This document shows, piece after piece, positions 1 through 6,545 of a DNA stretch of 6,851 bases (position 1 is the first letter of the stretch; the number at the start of each line of letters is the position of its first letter). Both the position numbers and the translations under genes were made by a program. The notes beneath the pieces were generated by a model. It did no database searches and had not been told where the DNA came from. It was given only the letters and a program-made list of their open reading frames with translations. Source of the stretch: JBOHUC01 sp050733935 (GTDB taxonomy: Bacteria; Eisenbacteria; RBG-16-71-46; DASYSL01); assembly GCA_050733935.1 (NCBI GenBank), contig JBOHUC010000158.1:1-6851 (forward strand). The letters are read 5' to 3'.

Positions 1-1668
1 CAGGTAGACGCCCGGAGAGAGTCCACGTTCCGGGCTCCACGCCCAGCGTCCGGGAGTCGATGTGTGGAGGAGAGCCACCCGGCGCCCGGTCAGGTTGTAG
101 ATCTCGAGCGTCTCGTGCGCAGGCGCCGGATCGACGGTCGCCCCGCCCAGGCCGACGAGCGCGATGTTGGCTCGTCCGGCGACCGGCTGCGGCGTGATCT
201 GAAGCCGGAACGCGCCTCCTGCGGGCTCGCCCGGCGCGCCGGGCACAGCGACGAACGATGCATGCTCGTACGCGCCGAGATCGCGCGTGCCGTCGTCCGG
301 ACGCGGGCGCCACGTCTGGTGCTTCACGTACTCGCGCACGGGAACGTGATCGGGAACGGCGGCCGAAGCGAGGGCAACGGACGTGTCGAGGCACGCCGAT
401 CCGTCGGCGAGCTCGAAGTTCTCCGCCGCAAAATCCACGAAGCCCGGCGCGCTCCCCAAGACCTGGCCCAGGTTCGCGACGTCCGGATTCCCGCCGCTAT
501 GGCTCGCCACCCAGCCGGTCTTGATCCAGTTGCGCGTGAGGTCGAGCGAGCCGTTCGAATCGAGCATCGCGAGCCGGTTCCCCGTCGCCGTGACGTACAG
601 GACGTTGTCCCGGACGTCGGCCGACTCGTCGTTCGTCGAAAGCCTGAGCAGCGTCGTGTTGCCAGAACGCTTCGAGATCACCGTGTTGTGGTGGAAGTAG
701 AGGGTTCCCTTGCGGTACATCGCGCTCCCGCCGCCGTCGCCGCCGTAGTGCACGATCTGGCTGTTGCCGTCGTCCGCACGCTCGTACAGCACGTTCCCGT
801 AGACGAACGTCGTGTGATAGCGCGGATCGTTCGCAAGTGCTGCGAAGTCCGTCTCGACCAGATCGAGCTGGCGGTTCCCGCCCTCGATCCAGTTGTAGCG
901 GATCACGCAGCCGGCCGAGCGGTCCTTCAAGTTGTTGCCGCCCGCGCCCGCGCGCAGAGGCCCGAAGCGGTTGAACTGGAACGTGATTCCAAGAGCTTCG
1001 GTGTAGTTGTTGTGCTCGAAGATCGAGCCGACGTTGCCGTTGTCCTCGATCCAGTTCGATTCGACGAGCAGGTTCGACGTCTCCGAAGCGCAGAAGAAGC
1101 CATTCGAGCAATCGTGGAAGTGGCAGCCGCGCACGACGATGTTCTGTCCCTTCTCGACGTAGATCGCCGCGGCGTTCCCGCCATAGCTCGTGAGACCGTC
1201 ACGACCGGTGAACGTGTTCTCGGGACGCGCACCTTTGATGTCGAGATTCTCGATCACGATCCACGCGGGCATGAGATCGGGCGGGCTGTTCGCACCTCCG
1301 ATCTTGATCACGCCGCGACCCTCGCTCCAGAAGTTGAGCTGTGGCCGCGTTACCGCGTTCGCCCCTTCGATCAGGGGAAGCGCGCCGCTCCCGGGATCGG
1401 CGATCCCCCGAACGACGATCGGCTGGGCCTGCGTACCCGTGCGGCAAATGACCCATTTGTCCCGGTAGGGCTGGGGGCGGGCATGGATCAGGACCGAGTC
1501 ACCGGCGACCAGCGATTCCCAGGGGACGTCGCTCGGCGTGGCGTAGGGATGGCCGGGGCCGACGCGGTAGGTCGTTGCGGCCGCGGCACTCCCGGCGACC
1601 GAGAGCGTCAGGGCAATTTGCACGGCAAAGGCCGTCAGAGCGCAAGGAAGTGCCATTCGGGTGCGCAT
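1..1668 (-). CDS. Secreted right-handed parallel beta-helix protein with C-terminal sorting domain (3' end outside window)
   Basis: Reading the minus strand from the ATG at 1668-1666 gives 556 codons with no stop up to the edge. Residues 1-31 look like a signal peptide: Arg2 and Arg4, a hydrophobic core at about 10-25, then an Ala-rich cleavage site before TTYRV. Residues 33-90 (VGPGHPY, AGDSVLIHA, then PIVVRGI) match the usual entry to polysaccharide-lyase-like beta-helix proteins. Residues 120-420 form a beta-helix ladder of short strands and Asn-rich turns, including NNLKDRSAG (245-253), RYNWIEGGNRQLDLVE (257-272) and HHNTV (326-330). DLGAYEH (463-469) closes the domain, as is common in this fold. 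From about residue 485 an Ig-like FlgD/T9SS type A sorting domain begins (ITPQPV, LEIYNLTGRRV, SPGVYL) and is cut by the edge with about 20 residues missing. Related proteins are often annotated as polysaccharide-degrading, but I cannot assign catalytic residues or a substrate. An SD-like GGAGGG lies 11 bases upstream of the start; Met5 is an alternative start. The fold call is strong; enzymatic function is inference. Confidence 0.88.
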   Translation of the reverse strand, partial: MRTRMALPCALTAFAVQIALTLSVAGSAAAATTYRVGPGHPYATPSDVPWESLVAGDSVLIHARPQPYRDKWVICRTGTQAQPIVVRGIADPGSGALPLIEGANAVTRPQLNFWSEGRGVIKIGGANSPPDLMPAWIVIENLDIKGARPENTFTGRDGLTSYGGNAAAIYVEKGQNIVVRGCHFHDCSNGFFCASETSNLLVESNWIEDNGNVGSIFEHNNYTEALGITFQFNRFGPLRAGAGGNNLKDRSAGCVIRYNWIEGGNRQLDLVETDFAALANDPRYHTTFVYGNVLYERADDGNSQIVHYGGDGGGSAMYRKGTLYFHHNTVISKRSGNTTLLRLSTNDESADVRDNVLYVTATGNRLAMLDSNGSLDLTRNWIKTGWVASHSGGNPDVANLGQVLGSAPGFVDFAAENFELADGSACLDTSVALASAAVPDHVPVREYVKHQTWRPRPDDGTRDLGAYEHASFVAVPGAPGEPAGGAFRLQITPQPVAGRANIALVGLGGATVDPAPAHETLEIYNLTGRRVALLHTSTPGRWAWSPERGLSPGVYL

Positions 1669-1679
1669 GATCGAGCGAT

Positions 1680-1685
1680 CCCTCC
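1680..1685 (-). promoter_or_regulatory. Ribosome-binding site of the beta-helix gene
   Basis: On the minus strand GGAGGG stands 11 bases before the ATG at 1668. The match to the anti-Shine-Dalgarno sequence is strong and the spacing slightly long. It supports Met1 over Met5 as the start, because Met5 has no comparable purine run. Confidence 0.55.
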
Positions 1686-1893
1686 GCGTTCGTGACCCCC
1701 TTGCGGCAACCGGAGCAAACGACGGGCCAGCCCGCCTGTAGGGATTCCGAGAGGAAGAACGACGGGGATTGCGGGAAAACGCACCCGGCGGACCCTGGAT
1801 GGGGTATTTTTCATCGCCCGGGCGGGGATCGCCGAGGCCCGGGAATTTCAAAAGGGAAAAGCATGGAACGCATGAAGCCCCTCCTTCGCCCGA

Positions 1894-1899
1894 AGGGAG
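1894..1899 (+). promoter_or_regulatory. Ribosome-binding site deciding the ene-reductase start
   Basis: AGGGAG ends 5 bases before the ATG at 1905. A second site, AAGGGA at 1852-1857, precedes the in-frame ATG at 1863 with the same spacing, so translation from both starts is possible. Family alignment favours 1905. Confidence 0.5.
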
Positions 1900-1904
1900 C
1901 GCTC

Positions 1905-2981
1905 ATGGCCCGGCTCTTCGATCCGTACACCATTCGCGGCGTCACGTTTCGCAACCGCATCTTTGTCTCGCCGATGTGCCAGTACTCGAGCCAGAACGGT
2001 TTTCCCAACGACTGGCATCTCGTGCATCTGGGCAGTCGCGCGGTCGGGGGTGCCGGCCTCGTCATGGCCGAGGCCACAGCGGTTTCCCCCGAAGGACGCA
2101 TCAGCACGTCGGACACCGGTCTCTGGTCCGACTCGCACGCCGAAGCTTTCGAGCGGACCACGAACTTCATCTACGCGGCCGGTGCGATTCCCGGCGTCCA
2201 GCTCGCGCACGCGGGACGGAAGGCCGGGACTCAGGCGCCGTGGATGGGCGGTGGTCCGATGGAAGCGGACGATCCGCGGCGCTGGAAGCCGGTCGGGCCG
2301 AGTCCCCTGCCGTTCCGCGAAGGGATGGAGACGCCCGAGATGCTCGACGCGGCGGGGCTCGATGCGATCGTCGAACAGTTTCGCGCGGCGGCGCGCCGGT
2401 CGCTCGAGGCTGGCTTCCGCACGGTCGAGATCCACATGGCGCACGGCTATCTCCTGCACCAGTTCCTTTCACCGCTCTCGAACCAGCGCACCGACGAGTA
2501 CGGCGGCGATCTCGAAGCGCGCATGCGCTTCCCGCTCCGCGTGACGAAAGCCGTGCGCGCGGCCTGGCCCGAGGAGCTTCCGCTGTTCGTGCGCATCTCG
2601 GCCACGGACTGGGTCGACGGCGGATGGGACCTCGAGCAGACGCTCGTGTTCGCCGCGCGCCTTCGCGAAGCCGGCGTGGACCTCCTCGACTGTTCGAGCG
2701 GCGGAAGCGTGCCGTGGCAGGACGTTCCTCTCGCGCCCGGCTATCAGGTTCCGTTCGCGCGAGCCGTGCGCGAGCGCGCGGGGATTGCGAGCGCCGCGGT
2801 CGGACTCATCACGACCCCCGAGCAGGCCGACGAGATCGTCCAGTCGGGCTCGGCGGATGCGGTGGTCCTTGCCCGCGTGCTGCTTCGGGACCCCTACTGG
2901 CCGCTCCACGCCTCCGAGGTCTTGAAGGCCGACGTGGCATGGCCCGCGCAATACCTGCGAGCAAAGCCCGCCCCGGTCTAG
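1905..2981 (+). CDS. NADH:flavin oxidoreductase / ene-reductase, Old Yellow Enzyme family (YqjM/XenA type)
   Basis: The 358-residue product is an FMN TIM-barrel protein of the Old Yellow Enzyme family. Such enzymes reduce activated C=C bonds of enones, and often nitro compounds, using NAD(P)H in the cytoplasm. MARLFDPYTI leads into NRIFVSPMCQYSS, where Cys25 and Tyr27 align with the redox-tuning Cys26 and Tyr28 of B. subtilis YqjM. QLAHAGRKA (99-107) is the second conserved block. HMAHGY (177-182) supplies the substrate-binding His177/His180 pair and Tyr182, followed by FLSPLSNQRTDEYGG (187-201). Arg230 (LFVRIS), DCSSG (262-266) and LARVLLRDPYW (322-332) complete the FMN site. A 20-30 residue loop around 108-140 is longer than in YqjM and resembles XenA-type enzymes. 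I chose 1905 because the family begins exactly there and AGGGAG stands 5 bases upstream. An in-frame ATG at 1863, also with an AAGGGA 5 bases upstream, would add 14 residues. The natural substrate cannot be told. Confidence 0.95.
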   Translation: MARLFDPYTIRGVTFRNRIFVSPMCQYSSQNGFPNDWHLVHLGSRAVGGAGLVMAEATAVSPEGRISTSDTGLWSDSHAEAFERTTNFIYAAGAIPGVQLAHAGRKAGTQAPWMGGGPMEADDPRRWKPVGPSPLPFREGMETPEMLDAAGLDAIVEQFRAAARRSLEAGFRTVEIHMAHGYLLHQFLSPLSNQRTDEYGGDLEARMRFPLRVTKAVRAAWPEELPLFVRISATDWVDGGWDLEQTLVFAARLREAGVDLLDCSSGGSVPWQDVPLAPGYQVPFARAVRERAGIASAAVGLITTPEQADEIVQSGSADAVVLARVLLRDPYWPLHASEVLKADVAWPAQYLRAKPAPV

Positions 2982-3012
2982 CCGATCCCGGCGTTGCATT
3001 GTCCCGGGTCGG
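2982..3012 (+). terminator. Bulged GC hairpin right after the ene-reductase stop
   Basis: CCGATCCCGG (2982-2991) and CCGGGTCGG (3004-3012) pair over 9 bp with one bulged T and a 12-base loop. The position immediately after the stop codon suits a transcription terminator or an mRNA 3' end stabiliser. No T-run follows, so it does not meet the classic intrinsic-terminator pattern. Confidence 0.35.
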
Positions 3013-3022
3013 GGAGTAACGT
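2994..3022 (+). promoter_or_regulatory. Weak candidate promoter for the propeller/S11 gene
   Basis: TTGCAT (2994-2999) and TAACGT (3017-3022) are 17 bases apart, each a 3 of 6 match to the sigma-70 boxes. The pair sits 40 bases upstream of the start codon and overlaps the hairpin after the ene-reductase gene. The match is weak, and the gene could instead be read through from upstream. Confidence 0.2.
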
Positions 3023-3053
3023 CGTTCCCGCTCCTCCCTCGCTTTTCTCCCCC

Positions 3054-3057
3054 GAGG
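3054..3057 (+). promoter_or_regulatory. Short ribosome-binding site, possibly masked
   Basis: GAGG stands only 4 bases before the ATG at 3062. CCTCG at 3037-3041 can pair with CGAGG at 3053-3057 across an 11-base pyrimidine-rich loop, which would hide this site. The stem is only 5 bp, so its effect is uncertain. Confidence 0.35.
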
Positions 3058-3061
3058 CGCC

Positions 3062-6000
3062 ATGGCACGCTGCGCGCACGGGTCTGGTTCCCGTGCGACT
3101 CCCGCGCTCCCCCTCCTCGCCGTTCTGACGCTCCTTGCGCCACACGTCGTCGCCGGTGACGCATGCGCTCACCTCTCGCTCATTCGCCAGGGCGCGGAGA
3201 GCGCGCAGATCCTCGAGTCCAATGATCGAACGGGAAGCGCGCTCGCCGTCGGAGACTTCGACGGCGACGGATACGACGATCTTGCGATCGGCGCTCCGGG
3301 GGAGACGCTCGGAGGCATCGCGGGAACGGGCCTCGTCGTGATCGTCTACGGCTCGCGTCGCGGACTCACGCACGAGGGATCGGTCTCGCGCTCCGCGGCT
3401 TCGGTCGGCGGAACCAACAACGCGGGGGCGGGCTTCGGCGCGGCACTCGCAAGCGGCGACTTCAATGGAGACACGTACGCCGACCTCGCGATCGGTGCTC
3501 CGTTCGAGCCGGTGAGCGGAACGGACGACGCCGGCCGCGTGTACGTGCTTCACGGAGCCCCGACCGGACTCGCTTCCGCCGCCGACACGAACTTCACGGA
3601 GACCGCAGGCGGCGGCGGCATCGAGCTCGGCGACGAGTTCGGCGCCGCGCTCGCGGCCGGCGATTTCAACGGGGACGGCCGGGACGATCTCGCGATTGGC
3701 GCGCCGGGTGAAGATCTCGACGCGGGCGCGATTTTCCAGTTTCCGGGCTCGGCCGGAGGGATCACTCGCGTCGGCGCCGGGTTCTTCAAGCAGTCGAACC
3801 TCGGAGGCACGAACGCTTCGAACGACCGCTTCGGGCACGCGCTCGCGACCGGCGACCTGTTCGGAGACGCGAAGGAGGACCTTGCGGCCTCGGCGCCGTT
3901 CCGCGCGATTCTTCCCGCGACGCTCGCCGGCGTGGTCTACCTCCTGCCGGGCAGCGCGACGGGGCTCACGAGCGCGGGAGCGCTGAGCTACAGCGCGGAC
4001 AATCCCGACACGCCGCAGTCCTCCGGGCGCTTCGGGTACGCGCTCGCCGTCGGGCAGTTCGGCGCGGGCGCGTATCGCTCGCTCGCGATCGGCGAGCCTG
4101 GACGGGACGTCTCCGGAATGGCGACCGCCGGGCGCGTCGTATCCGTCCACGGAAGTGCCGCGGGTCTCGACTGGGGAGCGACGGGCTTTCGAGTGATCAC
4201 GCAGGCGTTTGAGGGCACGGTGTCGGACCTCGATCGTTTCGGTTGGTCGCTTGCCGCGGGCGATCGCTGGTCCGCCGCGATCGACACGTTCGGCACGGAC
4301 GGCTACGACGAGCTGGCGGTTGGCGTTCCGTTCGATTCCGACACCCCTTCGGGCGTCGATGCCGGCCTCGTCCAGATCCTGCACAGTACGTCGACGAACG
4401 TCATAGGGGCAGGCGCCGAGATCTACACGCAGGTCGAGCTCGGGGACAGCTCGGAGACGGGCGATCAGCTCGGAGTCGCCGTGGCCATGGGCCGCTTCGA
4501 CGAAACGGGGTTCGCGAACACCGCGGCCGGTGCTCCCCTCGAAAACACCTCCGATGATCTCAAGTACGACGCCGCGGGGCTCGACGTCGAGGAATTCGCC
4601 GACGCCGGTTGCGTGTACGTCTGCGCCCCCTGGCGCCAGGTCCTCAATCTCGGAGCCCGTGGCACGGTCGTGTTCAATTGCCAGTCCGAGCTCGTGTTCT
4701 CGCAGCGTCCGTTCGACCGCGTGCGCCCGGCGAGCACGACGAAGATCATGACCGTGCTTCTGGCCTGCGAACGGATGGATGCGGCCCATCCCGAACACGT
4801 CGACTCCTCGAGCGTTCACGAAGTTCCGTTCTGGGTGAAGGAGATCGGTGGCTCGACCGCCGACCTCGGCTTTTGCGAGCGCATGCGCTTCATCGACGTG
4901 GCCCGGGCCTGCCTCTCGGTCTCCGGAAACGACGCCGCCTATTTCCTCGGGGACATCATGGAGCCGGAGCCCCGCGACACGGACGTCTCGCTGTTCGTGG
5001 ATGCGATGAACGCGCGGGCCGGCGAGTTCGGAATGACGGGAACGCGGTTTTCGAATCCGTCCGGGCGGGACACGCCCGAGGACGACCTGGTTCCGCTCGC
5101 GCTGCAGGACAACTACACGACACCGTTCGACATGGTGTTGCTCGGGCGGGAGGCGATGTTCAATCCGCTCTTCCACGATCTCGCAGGCATCGAGACCTGG
5201 GACATGACCCGCGATCTCCCGAACGAGATCGCGATCGATTGCGAGGACGTCACCGAGCGCGTCGACGTCCCGTGGACGTATGCGAACTCGTTCATCGCGG
5301 GGATGCGAAACCAGGTCGCGGAGGCCTCGGGCGTGAAGCCGGGGGGAACGACGGCCGCGAAGCGCACGCGCGTGATCTCGGCGGATAAGGCGACCGGGCG
5401 CGTGATCTCGGCGCGTTTCGGGATTGGGTTCGACAAGCCCAGGGGGGCCGAGGACGAGGCGCTGCTCGCCCTCGGCGCGGCTCTTTGCGACGATCCGATC
5501 GTGCTTAACCCGGGGGCGGACCCGTTTTCGGACCCCTACATGAGAAGGGATGACGTCCCGACGCACGCCGGTGCCCGGGCCGGCGGGCTGATGGCCTATC
5601 GCTCCGGGGAAACGGACAGCACGCAGGTCGCGGTGTACCACCGCTCGGGATCGGGACCCGCGACGCTGCGCCTCTCGCTCGCACGCGTCTCCGAAGCGAG
5701 GCTGCTGCCCCAGTCGGTTGCGGACTTCACTCTCGCACCGTTTCAGGATCACGCCGGATTCCGCCTCGTGAACCCGGAAACCGTGACCGTCCCGGTGCGC
5801 GTGACGGCTTCCCATCCCCCGCTCGACGTCGTGATCCCGCTCGCCCCCGGCGGTGAGGCGTTTCTGCCGGCGTTTGCGGGTCCGCTGCAGAGCCAGTTCC
5901 ATCTCACGATCCGGAACGTGGGCATGACGCCTGCGACGATCGAGATCGAGGAGCTCGAATACGGATTCGAGATTGCGGTCGGGAGCGTCACGCCCGGTCC

Positions 6001-6454
6001 CGGGCCTTTCTCGACGCTGCTGAACGTGAGCGGCCCCGTCGAGCTGCAGAGCCTCTCGGTCTCGAGTCTCGGACGGGACGCGAATCCGGGGAATACGGTC
6101 CTGCTCGTAGCGCACGCACCGAACGCTTCGCTCGTCTCCGCCGACCCGTTCGAGCCGCACGACCCTGGACGCTCGGTTTCGCTCGTCCGGCCGCCCTGGC
6201 CGAATCCGTTCCGGAGTCGCGTCCAGCTGCGATTCGAGGCCCATCGCCCCGGCGCGGTTCGGCTCGGGATCTACGACGTCCGCGGGCGTGAGGTCTGGAG
6301 CCGCGGGACGACGCTCGCGGCACCGGGCCCGTGGCAGGTCGAATGGAATGGAATCGGGTCGGCCGGTCGCGTCGCCCCGGGCCTCTACTTCTTCCGCCTC
6401 TTCTTCGAGGGGCGGCCGGTGGAGAGCGGTCGGATTCTTAGACTCACGCCATAG
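3062..6454 (+). CDS. Secreted fusion: FG-GAP beta-propeller + peptidase S11 (D-Ala-D-Ala carboxypeptidase-like) + C-terminal sorting domain
   Basis: The product has 1130 residues. Residues 1-31 are a likely signal peptide (core PALPLLAVLTLLAP, cleavage after VVA). Residues 55-520 hold seven FG-GAP repeats, a full integrin-alpha-like propeller; such domains usually bind ligands or surfaces. Residues 527-815 are a peptidase S11 domain, the serine DD-carboxypeptidase family that trims peptidoglycan stem peptides. The SxxK motif is STTK (Ser558, Lys561) in PASTTKIMT; SxN is SGN (621-623) in SGNDAA; SNPSG (664-668) is the usual mid-domain block. The third motif reads KPG (759-761) where KTG is expected. 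Residues 840-1035 are beta-rich and unrecognised. Residues 1041-1130 (PWPNPF, LGIYDVRGREVW, APGLYFFRL) are a FlgD/T9SS type A sorting domain. Nine cysteines remain after signal cleavage, six within the S11 domain. The frame is continuous across all joins, so this is a true single-ORF fusion. Activity is uncertain because of the KPG change, and the target is unknown. Confidence 0.92.
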   Translation: MARCAHGSGSRATPALPLLAVLTLLAPHVVAGDACAHLSLIRQGAESAQILESNDRTGSALAVGDFDGDGYDDLAIGAPGETLGGIAGTGLVVIVYGSRRGLTHEGSVSRSAASVGGTNNAGAGFGAALASGDFNGDTYADLAIGAPFEPVSGTDDAGRVYVLHGAPTGLASAADTNFTETAGGGGIELGDEFGAALAAGDFNGDGRDDLAIGAPGEDLDAGAIFQFPGSAGGITRVGAGFFKQSNLGGTNASNDRFGHALATGDLFGDAKEDLAASAPFRAILPATLAGVVYLLPGSATGLTSAGALSYSADNPDTPQSSGRFGYALAVGQFGAGAYRSLAIGEPGRDVSGMATAGRVVSVHGSAAGLDWGATGFRVITQAFEGTVSDLDRFGWSLAAGDRWSAAIDTFGTDGYDELAVGVPFDSDTPSGVDAGLVQILHSTSTNVIGAGAEIYTQVELGDSSETGDQLGVAVAMGRFDETGFANTAAGAPLENTSDDLKYDAAGLDVEEFADAGCVYVCAPWRQVLNLGARGTVVFNCQSELVFSQRPFDRVRPASTTKIMTVLLACERMDAAHPEHVDSSSVHEVPFWVKEIGGSTADLGFCERMRFIDVARACLSVSGNDAAYFLGDIMEPEPRDTDVSLFVDAMNARAGEFGMTGTRFSNPSGRDTPEDDLVPLALQDNYTTPFDMVLLGREAMFNPLFHDLAGIETWDMTRDLPNEIAIDCEDVTERVDVPWTYANSFIAGMRNQVAEASGVKPGGTTAAKRTRVISADKATGRVISARFGIGFDKPRGAEDEALLALGAALCDDPIVLNPGADPFSDPYMRRDDVPTHAGARAGGLMAYRSGETDSTQVAVYHRSGSGPATLRLSLARVSEARLLPQSVADFTLAPFQDHAGFRLVNPETVTVPVRVTASHPPLDVVIPLAPGGEAFLPAFAGPLQSQFHLTIRNVGMTPATIEIEELEYGFEIAVGSVTPGPGPFSTLLNVSGPVELQSLSVSSLGRDANPGNTVLLVAHAPNASLVSADPFEPHDPGRSVSLVRPPWPNPFRSRVQLRFEAHRPGAVRLGIYDVRGREVWSRGTTLAAPGPWQVEWNGIGSAGRVAPGLYFFRLFFEGRPVESGRILRLTP
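3224..4615 (+). repeat. Seven FG-GAP repeats (beta-propeller region)
   Basis: Within the protein, repeat cores lie at residues 64-80, 132-148, 200-216, 264-280, 330-347, 400-424 and 476-493. Repeats 1-3 keep the calcium-binding loop and the following LAIGAP strand (DFDGDGYDD, DFNGDTYAD, DFNGDGRDD). Repeat 4 (DLFGDAKED) is degenerate, repeat 5 (QFGAGAYRS) and repeat 7 (RFDETGFAN) have lost the acidic ligands, and repeat 6 has an enlarged loop that still contains DTFGTDGYDE. Seven cores fit one closed seven-bladed propeller. Confidence 0.85.
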
Positions 6455-6455
6455 A

Positions 6456-6480
6456 CTCGCCTTGACGCGCCCCGGGCGAG
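6456..6480 (+). terminator. Small inverted repeat after the propeller/S11 gene
   Basis: CTCGCC (6456-6461) and GGCGAG (6475-6480) form a 6-bp stem with a 13-base loop one base after the stop codon. No T-run follows. It could mark the 3' end of the mRNA but overlaps the candidate promoter that starts at 6462. Confidence 0.22.
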
Positions 6481-6491
6481 CGCGTTAGGGT
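6462..6491 (+). promoter_or_regulatory. Candidate sigma-70 type promoter
   Basis: TTGACG (6462-6467, 5 of 6 to TTGACA) and TAGGGT (6486-6491, keeping the key T, A and final T of TATAAT) are 18 bases apart. TAGGGT-like -10 boxes are common in GC-rich bacteria. Transcription would start near 6498, about 60 bases before the small ORF at 6560. Confidence 0.42.
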
Positions 6492-6545
6492 TCCCCGCGA
6501 ATTGCCGATGCGGCCCGCCACGGCGGCGGGTGCGCGAGCGGGGAA
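6491..6545 (+). other. Nested inverted repeats ahead of the small ORF
   Basis: TTCCCCGC (6491-6498) pairs perfectly with GCGGGGAA (6538-6545), and CCCGCC (6514-6519) pairs with GGCGGG (6525-6530) inside it across a 5-base loop. The outer 3' arm overlaps the first two bases of the Shine-Dalgarno run at 6544-6550. If transcription starts near 6498 the outer 5' arm is mostly absent from the RNA, so the outer stem would form only in read-through transcripts. It matches no riboswitch class I recognise. Confidence 0.3.

Larger units (their letters stand above)
1669..1904. other. Divergent intergenic region with a GC-rich hairpin
   Basis: This gap separates the beta-helix gene (minus) from the ene-reductase gene (plus), so both promoters should lie here. 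I see no convincing -35/-10 pair on either strand. The only marked A+T patch is TATTTT at 1805-1810, a 4 of 6 match to a -10 box, without a good -35 at the proper distance. Downstream, CCCGGGC (1817-1823) and GCCCGGG (1837-1843) can form a 7-bp stem with a 13-base loop, just before a purine-rich stretch that leads to the ene-reductase start. The plus frame stays open upstream of the chosen start but encodes nothing recognisable. Confidence 0.4.

Noticed and set aside
64..1695. A 543-codon plus-strand open frame
   Set aside because: It is the shadow of the minus-strand beta-helix gene; no domain or secretion signal is visible, and the opposite strand explains the region fully.
1769..3019. A 416-codon plus-strand frame overlapping the ene-reductase
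   Set aside because: Its product is Arg/Gly/Ser-rich low-complexity sequence, while the neighbouring frame encodes an unmistakable Old Yellow Enzyme.
2978..6244. A 1088-codon open frame on the minus strand opposite the propeller/S11 gene
   Set aside because: Its translation is dominated by Arg, Glu, Asp, Val and Ala without any domain, signal or fold pattern. It mirrors the GC-rich codon use of the plus-strand gene, whose domains are clear from end to end.
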